Shown one piece after another: positions 1 through 12,700 of a stretch of 64,000 nucleotides of DNA. Under the pieces are notes generated by a model, which saw only the letters and a program-made list of their open reading frames with translations, did not search any database and was not told the DNA's origin. Both the position numbers and the translations under genes were made by a program. The DNA lies in NCBI GenBank assembly GCA_040954595.2, contig CM082584.2, positions 7,068,001-7,132,000 of the forward strand. The letters are read 5' to 3'. Position 1 is the stretch's first letter. Each line of letters opens with the position of its first letter. The stretch comes from Balanoglossus misakiensis (Eukaryota > Hemichordata).

Positions 1-202
1 AGCCCAGTGTGATAGTTTGGCAATCCAAAAATATGTACCTGTATACTCTTCTACGTTCTTTGAAATATCCACCAAATCTCATTATATGTCATTAGATTTG
101 GTTGGCTGGTTATATGTAGACAATACTGATGTACATGATGTTATATTTTGCCTTTCGTAATTCTAAAACAAACTTAACCATCGTTCTTGCCTTCAACATC
201 AG

Positions 203-391
203 AGCTGTTCTTTGATTGGTTGGACATTGGTACTGGTACCGACTCTACACACTTAGCAAGTCGTTTGGTACACTGGTCTGGAGACATTGAAGAGAATTAT
301 GAGTTTACCATGAACAGCAGCCAAGCATGGGCAACATTTACAACAGATGATACTAATACTGATGGAATTTTCTATTTGAACTTATATGATG
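203..391 (+). CDS. S0 CUB-g, 3' exon only
   Basis: The exon is phase 1 at both ends. It begins with the CUB core FFDWLDIGTG and contains the strand FTTDDTNTDG and the end NLYDG. The first half, with both cysteines, lies before the window. The acceptor AG at 201-202 was chosen by comparison with the seven other CUB-g second exons, which begin with G|AG or G|AA (Glu). Confidence 0.85.
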
Positions 392-3300
392 GTAAGTCCA
401 TGCTTTATACTGGATGCTTTCTTTCTCTTTGTTTGTTCACTCACATTGTTATTGTGTTCCTTTGTAATACTACCGTACAAACCATTATCATGATTATTGG
501 CATTCTGGGTGTCACCTGTTGTCTCCATATGAATTTTGATATTAGGTGTGGAGAATGATTAAACACATAACTCTTGAACCCATCTCAGAAGAAAACATAA
601 AGAAAGGTACCTGCAGGGTATGGATACAGATAACGCCTTAAAAAGTGTGAATAAAAAACAGATTTATTTCCGTTTTCCTCTAAATAGTGATCAAGTCACA
701 TATTTTACATTTTTAACAAATAAGTGCAAACTCACTGAATAACTAGCATTATAATTGAAATGAAAAAGAAAAAAATTGATGTGAGCAGTGTAAACGCATT
801 GACTGTCAAAACTAATGCTGATAATTTCCTTTACAGATGCCTGTGTACCTGAGGACCTTACAGATAAAGAAGGCTCCATTAGTTCACCTGGCTACCCCCC
901 AACACCACTTCATTATCCACATAACTCAGATTGCATTTGGACTATCAAATATTTACCTGGATATGAGATCACTATCAGTATTGACAGTTTCCAACTTGAA
1001 TATGGTTATGATAAACTCTTGATTGGTATTGGCACAGATCCTGATGCACAACCATACACTGTAAGTTCAAAACTGCACAGAACTTTGGAGAGTTACACTG
1101 ATGGCAAGAATCTTTTGAACACCTAAGGGTTTAATACAAATGTATGAAAGTTTTGAAGCAGACCTTGTCCCATTTTATTTTCAATCATTTAAAGTATCAG
1201 TGATGAATAATATGCTTTGGATTTTTGCTTTCTAAATGTAGGAGTTGACAGGAACTATACAACAGGGAGAATCTCGATTAGTGCCCTCACATGAAGTATG
1301 GCTGCGATTTAAATCAGATTGGAGTGTGACCACGGAAGGATTTGTAATCAACTATGTAGCTGACTGTAAGTATAATTTTATAGTTTCCCAGTGAGTTAGC
1401 ATTGTAGTATATTCACACCAAAAAAAGTACATGTACAGAGTTCAGTACTTTGTGATTCTTTATCTAAACAAATGAATCACGACAAAAAACTTCATTATAT
1501 TAATTTCTTTAATATTTTCGAAATGTAAGCATATGTGTGTGTTCAGTGTTTTGCTAAGATACATGTAAATCATTTGGGAACCCCAGTAACACTTGTGATA
1601 CACACATCACATTAATATACAGCATTGATTTACCAAGGGGAATCACTGTAAACTGACTGGGGAACCCCCGATAACATTAACCAGAGTACCTCCCTTAATA
1701 AAAAAAATGTTTAAATACATCAGTATATAGATAGTTACAAATACTTGGCTATAGGAAAATGCTTGCTTCATGTTGGCAAAAAAATTCATTCTGGCATCAT
1801 GTCTTATGGTTTATGTACACAGGTCCAACTGGGTATATCATCGGTCATGAGCTGAAGTGCTATAAGTTTGTGACAAATCCGCTACCATGGGAAGAAGCAA
1901 GGGATGACTGCAGAGACACTGGGGATTCTGATCTGGTGATCATAGATGACGTGAATGAGTTAAACTATGTGGAAGGTGAAGTTGGGGCTGACACCAACTA
2001 CTGGATAGGTAATTTATTTTGGCTGTTGACGTTTTTGTATCGTTTGTTAACAATAACATCTACTCATGCTGAATCATAACGCCAGTGCTATTAAACTGTA
2101 CTGGTGTGAGGTCAGCTGTTAACCCTTTCACCACCATGGTTCAGTCCAAACCCATTGTTTTCTGTGGCAAGGTTGGGCCTCTAAATGAGTGAAAAGGGGG
2201 TAAAAGCGTTAACAAACGAAATTTGAGAACAGAAACACCAACTGACGATAATTCTGTGTACAGCAATCTGTGCATATATATATACGTTTGGGATATGAAA
2301 ACAGAATAACCAAAGTACCGTAATATCAAAAGATAGTGACTCTTCGCTTATTTTCACATATTTTAACAGGTTATTCAGATCGTGCTGTTGAAGGTACCTG
2401 GAGATGGATAGATTGTTCAGAACCAACACAATGGCATCTCGGCCTGTGGGCCAGTGGACAGCCAAGCAATGGCACCGGAGAAGACTGTGGTCGAGCACGG
2501 AATGCTCTCTTTTATGATGACTTGTGTACAACTAGCTTTGGATATGTCTGCGAGATAAATCCTCACAACAGTGAGTTTTGATTTACTTTGTTTCCCAAAT
2601 TGTAAAGAGGGTTGATGTAATGGAATTTAATTACAGATAAATTTGTATACTCACCAAGTTGACACTTTCAATTAAAACAGAGGAGTACCTAGTCAGCAGA
2701 TGCCATCATTCATCATGTGAATTAAAATCCCAATTAATTGTCAGTGTGTTTTCTCCAGTTGAATTATTCAATAATACTTGTGCCTACATTTGGGAAGAAG
2801 CCTTACAGTTTGGAAATCTTACGTTTAAGGACTTTAAGGACTCTCATAGTCTGTATTTGCTATTACTTCAACACAAAATGATATATTTGGATGAAAGATA
2901 TGGTGGACAGAGTACGGTGCTTCAGGTACTCATCACAAAAAAAGCCATTTTCTTTTATCAAACGTTTTATAATATAAATTTGATTCATACTACATTCACT
3001 ACACAGGATTTGAATACTTCTGACCACATGTGGAACAGAGTATAATTATCTTGTTTTCAAAGTAAGAAACATGTGGTATGTTTTTCATTTGTTCTTCTCT
3101 CCGGAATCAGATCTAACAGAGGAAGACCAGAATGTTCAATCAGTGGACGCCGCAGCGCATTCAACATCTGCGATCGACGTCTGGTGGCAAGTTGCTGGAC
3201 AACACTGCGACGTGTTGGGCTACAGGGTCAAGTACCACCGCACCGATTACAGGGGAGGCGTCTGGGTGATTGACGTCGAGGGTGCTGATTCCAGCTCTGT

Positions 3301-6300
3301 GAGACTCACCAATTTGGAGTCGTCCACCTGGTATATGATGCACGTGGCTGCTTACACCCACAGGAACCAGCTGGAATACATTCCTGGGTACCCTGTACAA
3401 ACTTACCAAGGTGGGTAAACTCTATGCCCTAATCAAGCCATGCATACAGTAGTTGTGATAGCAATTGCATGTTGTATTGTCAATAGTTATGGTGTGTGCA
3501 AAAACTGAAGGGAGGGTCACTGTTTAGGTTTGCTCATACAGGTATGATGAAATAATCCATGGTCTTGCTTCATGTGTAGTCCAAGATGGTTTCTTGAATG
3601 ACTTTTTTTTCAATATACTCTGCATGAATCTTGATGACACATTCTTGGAAAATAAGATATGTATAATTTCATTTTGAATTTTTTTTATTTTTAAAATGAA
3701 CACTTATTAGCTCATTATTCTGCAGCAAAGACTGGGTCAATTTTCTAAGTTCGTCTGTTTTTTTTTATGATGTACTTAACAGTGATTAGACCACCTTACC
3801 TGATACCTGAACCTATGAAATGTGGCGGTGAATATGCTGTGAAGAATGACTCTCTTCTCCGCATCATCTCACCAAACTATCCAGATAGATATGACAATCA
3901 AGAGGTAAGTTGACCAAGAAACTGTTTATCATCTGAAGAATTCTAACGCAATACTTCTGTCATTGTTGTTACACATGCATGTACCTCTTAATTAAGAATA
4001 TGAAATTTCCACATTTTAAGGCAGTGAAGTACATTTAATATTTTCCATTTCCAATAACAGATGGTTCCCAATCAAAATGCCCATTAAGCAATCCATGTGA
4101 CAGGATTTTATGCCTAAGTATGTGACAGTGTAGTAAATAACTTTAAAGGTTAAATAAAAAGATGACTGTTCTCAGAATACAGCAAACAGACTGAGATAAA
4201 AGTCTGACAGTCTATGTTAATTGAAACATTTATTCCAGCACTGCGAATGGTTTGTGAGTGCATCGCCAGGCAAGGTTATAGCCGTACACATCCGTGACTT
4301 CAACACAGAGCCCTGGTTCGACTACCTGGACATCGGTGAAGGGTCGGACAACTCGGACGCGGGCACGAGAGTTCACCATCTCTCCGGGTTCTTCAAGCCG
4401 TGGGACTACTGGAACTCAGAAACCAATGAGCTGTGGCTGACGTTCATCTCAGACGGGTTCATAAGACTGGGGGGTTTCATGCTGGAATTCGAAGAAGTCG
4501 ATGCAGGTAGGACTGGCTGATGATACTTTCAGTTGTCCTTGTGCTTTACTCTGTAGCTGTATGCCAGTTTGTCTAATCATCATCCGGACTCAAGTTGATT
4601 ATTTCAGAGGGGTACCATCACTTCAGGATACAGTACCTGTAATAGAAATGTTTCTAGTGGAGAAAAATCAGTATTACGATGCATTATGTAGCAACAGTTT
4701 TTAATGTTAAAATGCATGTAAGCTGTTTGCTTCTTCGGGTCTGCGTCTGCTGATTGGACCTGTGTAATATAATCTTTGCTATTTTCTTTGACTGCAGAGC
4801 TCCCGGAGCCCAAACCGTTGCCAACGGAACCCATTCAGGAAGAATCGTGCGGGGAGAACGTGACAGTACCCACGGGCGGCCAGGAAACCATTCTCTCGCC
4901 GAACTACCCGGCCGACTACGACGTCAACGAGAACTGCGTGTGGTACGCGGTGTCGGAGAGCGGCGCCCGGATCAACGTGACTTTCGTCGCCTTCGAAACC
5001 GAGCTGTACTACGACTGGCTGACGCTTGGAAACGGGCTGAACCACACTGACCTGTCGACCGGCGATATCGCCGTGTCGGGCTCGCTGACTTCGAGTTCGC
5101 TGCAGTGGTACGAGTCGCACGGGGACAGGATGTGGTTGACCTTCACCAGTGACTACACCGTCACCATGAGTGGTTTCCAACTTATTTTGAGTGAGATTGA
5201 CGATTCTGGTGAGTTATTTTATAAAAATAATTCATTCCAGAGATTAACTCTTCACTTGGTGAAGTTGTATACAAGTGTATCTTTGTCGTGTTTTACAGAA
5301 TACGATGAGAATGTCTTTCATGCTCGCTTGACCTCTCTCAAGGAATATGAAAGTTGAATTTAAATTAGAATGTTATCAGTGTATCTGTGCATATGTCATT
5401 CTGGACAAAATGCCACATGTATACAAAGTTCATCATCCAGTCTATGAAACTACCAAGTAGTACTCTCATTCTAATTTTCAGATAAGACATGTGGTGGTTC
5501 ACTGACAATAACAGACGACAACGGCGTGACTATCACATCTCCAAACTACCCTGACAACTACCAGGGAAGTGACTTCTGTCTGTGGACGGTCAGCCTCGAC
5601 AGCTCTCTGGCAGGCAAATCTATCCTGGTTGTCATCGACGACTTTGCAACAGAATTCGGCTACGATTGGCTGGATGTGGGATCTGGTGGCGACCACCTGG
5701 ATACATCCTCTGCGTTATACAGGTGGTCTGGCCTGGCCGTTGATGGTTCATTTGCAACTGCGAGCAACGAATTATGGGTTCAGTGGACCACTGATGTCAG
5801 TGTCAATCTGAAAGGCTTTGATGTCCGCTTTGTGCCAGGTATGTGTGATGTGTCTCAGTGATTCATAAGCTAATATATTTACTGAATTCTACAAATCAAT
5901 CACATTTAAACTAAAGATACAGAAATATTGATGTTTGGAGAGTTGTAAATTATTTTTTTATATAATCAAACAATGTTAACCTAGCTTATTTTTCTGTTAA
6001 ATTACCCTGTCAAAAAAGTACATAAAGTTCACAGTTTCTCAGAGAAGACTAAATGGTCCTGCTTTTTAACAGATGCTAGTTCTTTTTATTAAAGAGGAAA
6101 TGAGTAATTTTGTCAAAATGCAAAAAAAAAAATATGCTAAAGATGGTGAAACGTGATGTGAAGGCAAATTCTAAGTAGCTGGGGTTTTGTCCAGCCACTG
6201 ATCTTTATTGTCATTGCTAGAAGCATTTTATTTCACACAACTTGTGTTCTTGCTTGTACAGTTGATCCTTGTGGTGGAGACCATTCTGGTCCAACTGGAA

Positions 6301-6650
6301 ACATCACATCACCAGGATTCCCGACAAACTATCCGCATGGCAGTGACTGCCAGTGGACCATCACGGTGGAAGAAGGCTTTGGAATTCTCATCTCATTTGC
6401 GGCCTTTGAAGTTGAGGAAAGTTATGACCACTTGCGCGTTGGCGAAGGACTAGAAGTGGATTTGTCTCAGCATTATGTAAGTTTACAGTGTCGTTCGGTT
6501 CAAATGTCATTTGGAAAGTGATGATGATGGTGATGGTGATGATAATGATGATGATGATGATAATGATGATGGTGATGGTGATGATGATGATGATGGTGAT
6601 GGTGATGATGATGATGATGGTGGTGATGATGATGATGATGATGATGGTGG

Positions 6651-6706
<56 letters not shown>

Positions 6707-6707
6707 C

Positions 6708-6749
<42 letters not shown>

Positions 6750-6750
6750 C

Positions 6751-6790
<40 letters not shown>

Positions 6791-9700
6791 TCATCTGGGT
6801 AATTTGCAACTGAAATCCAGGTGTCATAAAATACACCATGGAACAGTTAAATAATGACATGGCACATTCACACATTAGTACAAAGAAACCTCAACCATAC
6901 ATCTTACATTGCATATGATGTTGAAATTTCATGCAGGAACTGACCGGTTCAGAACTACCTAAAGATATCATAATCAACACTCACCAAGCCTGGCTGAGCT
7001 TCACATCCGACAGTTCAATCAGCTACCAGGGCTTCCACCTGACGTACCAACAATATGCAGAAGGTGAGACTAATAACACTAGCAAATTTAAAAAGATTGT
7101 ATTGACGAATGTATTGGTAGTCTTGGAATTTCATCAAACCAAACTCCAATCGTCATCTAGTCCTGTGTTCAAATTTGCAATTGAAGAAAGGGGAGCGTTA
7201 AACTGGTATCCCCATGGAACCACATGCTGAATTTTTGTTTTACTGGAAAAGATATTTTTTATGATACTGCACTGCCCTGCCTCAGTGAAAATCAATTGAA
7301 CATCACATTTTATCATTTGAATATGCGTAATTATATAATATTTAAAAAAAGAACTATGTTTCGTACTTTGTACTGAAATGCATGGGATATTTGAATCAAT
7401 GTGATTACATGTTAACTTTCCATTTTTTAGAAATTCCTGAGCCCAAAACATGTGGTTCTTGGTACACACTGAAAAAAGACCAGGCCGTGGTCGTCGAGTC
7501 GCCCGACTACCCGCAGGACTACGCCGACAACCTGCACTGCGAGTGGAACGTGACCAGCGAGTCGGGACTGCCCATGCTCGTGCAGTACCGGGACTTCGCC
7601 ACCGAGTTCGGCTTCGACTGGCTGGACCTCGGCAACGGTCTGGACGCCGGAGATGTGAACACCCGGATCAACCATCTGTCCGGAGACTTTGCCGTCATGC
7701 CGCTGCCCGTCATCTCCGGCAGCGAGAACATCTGGTTGAGGTTTACCACGGATAACACAAACACCAGGAGAGGCTTCAGGGTAGTGATAACGGAATACAA
7801 TGAAAGTGAGTGCTTGAAGAATAAGTTTATTTGTGTGGCATATGAGTGTCAATTCAAGATCATTTATACTATGCATACTGCAAATTTTGCCAAAGTAACA
7901 TCAGTAACAGTGCCCCTATAATTTCTTTATCTCTTTTTAGTTCATCACACCAGCTAGTAGCAGTGTCTTAGGTGCAACTGACTGAATAGGCAGATTGTAT
8001 AGGGATTTTTCTTTGTAATGTCTAAAGGCATAGAAATCTGAATAATAACACATTTTTATCATTGAAAAGACTATGTTGAAGCTAGATACATGTATTTGTG
8101 AAATACATGATTTAACTGTACAGTTAATAAAATACTTGAATATCGTCAAATATGCATTAATAGCTTCAATGTAAATACTGAAGGGCAGATTTTATCTGAA
8201 GTTGTCTCCACCACTGAGTTTAACAAGATAATGCATACTTTTATCTTTCAGCTGAAGTCGTGCCTCCTAAGACCACTCCTGCAGCCCCTTCCACACAACC
8301 AACGCCTGTGACACGACCAACAGAAGAACCATGTGGTGGACATATAGATGTGCCAAACAGTGGTGTAGAATATCTGCTGTCGCCAAATTATCCACAGGAC
8401 TACGAGAACCGTCTCAACTGCGTATGGACAGTCCGTGCTGAACAAGGCAAACGACTGAGTGTCACTTATGTCGACTTTGAAACTGAGCCATGGTAGGTCA
8501 CATGCACACACTTATATGGTTTGAGAGCCTGAAATTTTTTCTCTCATCTGCCAGAATGTTTGCTTATCATTGACACAGCCCTTTTAATTTTCATTAACGT
8601 CAAAGCTATCTTACAAATATCTGTTCTGTTCAAAATGTTATGTCCAGATTGATGGTAAATGATAAATAATGTAAACTGTACAAAATTAATGTAAACAGTA
8701 TGTCCTATACAGATTCTACTCAAGATGCATCAGCATGCACATTCATGTGTATATTTTGAAATAATAAAAGATGGAAAATATCTTCTTTATCAAAATCAAC
8801 AACCTTTCGTCGTTCTTCTATTTCAGGAGAGACGTACTGACAGTTGGTACGGGACAGAACCCGGATTCTGGCATAGTCCGAAGTGATTTCGGAACCAGTT
8901 TGCCCAGCGCGTTTGTCACAGCAACCAATGAGATCTGGTTCCAATTCACAACCGACCAATCTCTCACCATGAAAGGTTTCAACATCAGCATTGAAGTTGC
9001 AGATGGTAAGATTAATTTCTTGCTATATACAAGCTTACGAAATAGTCACAATTAATAGATGATAATTATGTGTTCTGGACCATGTCATTATGAAAGCGAT
9101 AATGGTAGATGTTGCAGATATTCTGATGATGCTATAGTTTGCACAAGGTCAATTTACTATTTAGACATTAACCAATTCGTCCACTGTATTCACTAAAAGT
9201 TATATAGAGAACACACCATTTCACCATATTGTTCATATATCTGTTAAATGAAGTTGAGGATTACACTTGTTGCTTATCTGCATACATGTATTTTACAGTT
9301 TACTAATAATGTGATGTACATGCATGTAAACACAAGACCCAAGTTATGGATAAGTACTATATTGTGCACGATGTTTTGCAGTTTGTGGCAGCAGACTACA
9401 GATCGACACAGACGGAGTACAGCAAGTGGACCACCCTGATGGAGATGTAGAATATGAAATGAACGAAATGTGTGAGTGGTTCGTCGAAGCTGACTCTGGT
9501 CGCAACATCCGAGTGCATGTAGTGTCTGTAGATACTGGTAAGTTGTAGCAAGTAAAGGAAAAACGAAAGTGGTCGTATACTCAAAACTGGTCAAACACTA
9601 CTACATGTATTCCAATGCAGTTCAGCGAATGTTATATTCATGTAACACATTTTGTCTTATAATAACGTACTTGTTTGAAGTTAGCCATGTGAAGTCAATT

Positions 9701-12700
9701 CTGAAAATACACTGGACTTTATATTAAGTGTATTTATTTTATTTATTTCTTTAGAACCCAACCACGATGTCATCGAGATTGGTGAAGGGAATGACTCGAC
9801 CGACAGGACCACCCGTCTCTTGCAAATGTCAGGGTTGCGCACAGAGGAGGTGTTCTATACCCAGAGTAATCTTGTGTGGATGACATTCAAGTCGGATTCC
9901 TCCATACAAGAAAACGGATTTGTAATTGACTTCTATGATGGTAGGTTTAGAGACATTGAAAGCATTCTTGCAAAAAGAAGAATTTCTGAACTTTGAACAT
10001 ATCCACTTCATAATGGCAGTGAATCCTGTCCATATTACAAGCTGACTTAGTCAAATGGTAGTATTACATGCATTGCATACCAAGTATCAAAATGTTTATT
10101 AAACTGCTAAAATTATTTTATATATCCAGCAGTTTATTTGACGAAATACAATACTTACCTCTGTGACTTGGATTTCATCCTGTGTGTAAACTAGTTTTTG
10201 TCAGACAAGTAGTGAGGTAAACTATGCATGATACTCTAGTGTCCATGTTCAGACCTTCATGTAAGTCACCAATTTGATGTTGTAGCCATTCCCAAAGCTA
10301 AACCCATTTCTAGATCGTTTCTAAACATATCAAAATGTGCGATTTGTTTCAGATGCGTGCGTACAAGAAGACATAACCACTTTCCCAGGAGACCTGTTAT
10401 CACCCAACCATCCTGGAAACTATCCGTACAACTCTCACTGCATCTGGCAGCTGACGCAACTGGAAGAAAGGCAGATCAGGTTGACATTCAACAGCTTTAG
10501 ACTTGAGAACAACTACGATTTCCTGTACGTGGGTGAAGGCTCAGATCCATACAGCACGCCAGTACTGGTAAGTTTATTATAACCCTTTCTGGGGCCATGG
10601 TTTGGTCCAAATCTGTTAGTTTCTGTGGTAAGATTGTATGTCGATAGAGGGACTGGGGGTGAAAAGGTTAAAATGTGTAAGAGGGGCTTTATTCACCATC
10701 TGAATGTATATATCTCATTATTTAGCGGGCATTTAAACCTCATTTACTCGTTTTTGTTACAGACATTAACTGGTTATGACCTCCCAGACTTATACATCAG
10801 TGAAGGAAATGCTGTTTGGTTAAGATTTGAAAGTGACTGGTCTATCATTGACTATGGGTTCAACATAACCTATGGCGCAGAGTGTAAGTATCCCAAGAAA
10901 ACATATGGCAGTTTCCATCTCATACTTCTGTCAGCTCCTTGTCTTCTTCTATGCATTAGGACCAACTAGAAAACACAGAACTTTGAGATTTTTTTATTAG
11001 GGATTTTTTCTAAAGTTTTAGTACACTAAAGCTGTTTGGTGTATACATATATTTCCTTGAATGACTTCACATAATTCTTAATCTTTCTGAAATAATTCCT
11101 GATCTGGACATCAAACAGGTCCTGTGGGGTACGAGTCTGGTCACGACTTCAAGTGTTACCGCTATGTCAGAGATGATCCTCTACCATGGGAAGACGCTAG
11201 AGACAGCTGCATGGAAGAAGAAGGCAGCGATCTGGTGGTTTTAGAAACAGAAGATGAATACACCTTCTTGCATGCGGAGATGAATCTGAACGAGTATTGG
11301 ATAGGTAAGGTGGAACGTAATAGCCAAGTGGAAGTTCAAGTCTCTATTTCCTCACTGTTTCTGTACATAAGTGGTAATGTGGGGTGAATTGAATTTTTAC
11401 CTAATTTTATTTTGGCTCTAAAATTGTTGTGTTCAGTTTTCACCAAACCATACTTTACATGTATATTTATACTCTGTACCATTTTTGCTGAAAAATTTAA
11501 CACTAGCTGAAAGTGTATAAAGAGCTAAGACAATAAAAATAAAGCTTGTTGATTATGGCCAAATCTCTGAATTCAATCTCTTATATCAAATCTCAGTGAA
11601 ATTTTTAGACTGCTTTACGATGCAAAACAGATTTCATTTAAGTGTAAACTTAGCATTTAGCATTGAAATGTATGTAAAAGGTTCAATTTGGGCATTGACA
11701 GACTCCATGTGTTGAGCAATGGTGTCTATCTACATGTATGTGTGTGGTGCTGTTTTTCAGGCGTGTCAGACAGATCTATAGAGGGTGACTTCAGATGGGT
11801 TGACTGTTCAGTTCCCGAGGAGTGGCAGCTACAACTGATAGGTGATGCAAACTCACAAGCCCAGGACTGTGGACTTGTGTATAATCTGACAACTTGGATT
11901 CCAAGGGATTGTCAGCAGTCTCTGCCATACATCTGTGAATTATCACCTAAGAGTGAGTAGCCTTATGACAAACAAGTTGATCAGGAGTTACATTTAGCTG
12001 AATTTTTTTTCACGATGGTGATGAATTTGAGGAGTGTTGGAGAGGTTACAAAAACTATGCTACCATTGTTGAGGCTTCACACACAACAATTCTAATTTTG
12101 ACAACTCTGTACTTCATCGTTTCCTTCCTGCAGACTTCACCCTTGACGACCAGAACGTGAAGAGCGTGGACGCAGTGGCGCTCTCTGCGTTCAGCATCCA
12201 CGTCACCTGGGAATTGGCTCCTCTGAGATGCGACATACTGGGCTACAGACTCAAGTATCATCGACTTGACTACGTCGGTGGCGTTTTCACAATTGACATC
12301 CCGGATGCTGACAGCAATGAGTATACGCTGGTTAATTTGCAGTCGTCCACTTGGTATGTGGCAGCTGTGGCTGGCTACACCAGTAGTACCCTGCTGGATT
12401 ATGTAGAGGCAGATCCTGTCCAGACCTTTGAAGGTAAGTCTAGCTCAACCTTTGAAAGCCAGTTTTCTGTGTCATCTGCTGAAATTTATTTTCAATGCGA
12501 GAGACAGCTAACTTTATCTTTCGTTGTTTAAGAGGACAGAAATTGGCCAAAATACATGTGCCATCAACATATTTAATAAAAAAGGGAAACATTTAATTTT
12601 CCTTTCCCATTTTGAAAATGTAACCACACTCCCTCTATTACATAGAAGGAGTGTGATGTAATAGTGATGTTGTCTGATGGATTAATGTCAAATTTTGATC

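Larger units (their letters stand above)
203..1365 (+). other. S0: tail of the preceding supermodule (CUB-g 3' half and CUB-h)
   Basis: This is the end of a supermodule whose first part lies upstream of the window. It shows that the array continues to the left. The 445-bp intron 392-836 and the 457-bp intron 1366-1822 hold nothing recognisable. Confidence 0.85.
1823..10883 (+). other. Supermodule S1 (CTLD-FN3-8 CUB)
   Basis: Sixteen exons with 3,660 coding nt, spaced 9,296 bp from the next unit. S1 is clearly diverged from S3-S5 and has long introns. Its CUB-b and CUB-e exons are strikingly rich in G+C and CpG. One inverted-repeat element lies in its CTLD intron, one in its CUB-h intron, and a long GAT array in its CUB-d intron. 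Confidence 0.9.

Noticed and set aside
1549-1690. Two GGGAACCCC-A/C-GTAACA-like stretches
   Set aside because: A short imperfect direct repeat without further structure; could be chance.
2659-3045. 128-codon open frame in the intron between the S1 CTLD and FN3
   Set aside because: It has no similarity to CUB, CTLD or FN3, no counterpart in the other seven units, low-complexity AT-rich composition, and the flanking exons join in phase without it.
1823-3410. Each supermodule as a separate gene
   Set aside because: No start, signal peptide, stop or polyadenylation site lies between units; the last T of every CUB-h completes the first Cys codon of the next CTLD.
4779-5180. Antisense open frames over G+C-rich exons (also near 7427-7876 and 13984-14340)
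   Set aside because: These are mirror frames of strongly coding CUB exons; no splice or domain evidence supports a minus-strand gene.
6488-6875. Long poly-Asp, poly-Met and poly-Ser frames on both strands
   Set aside because: They are translations of the GAT trinucleotide array within an intron.
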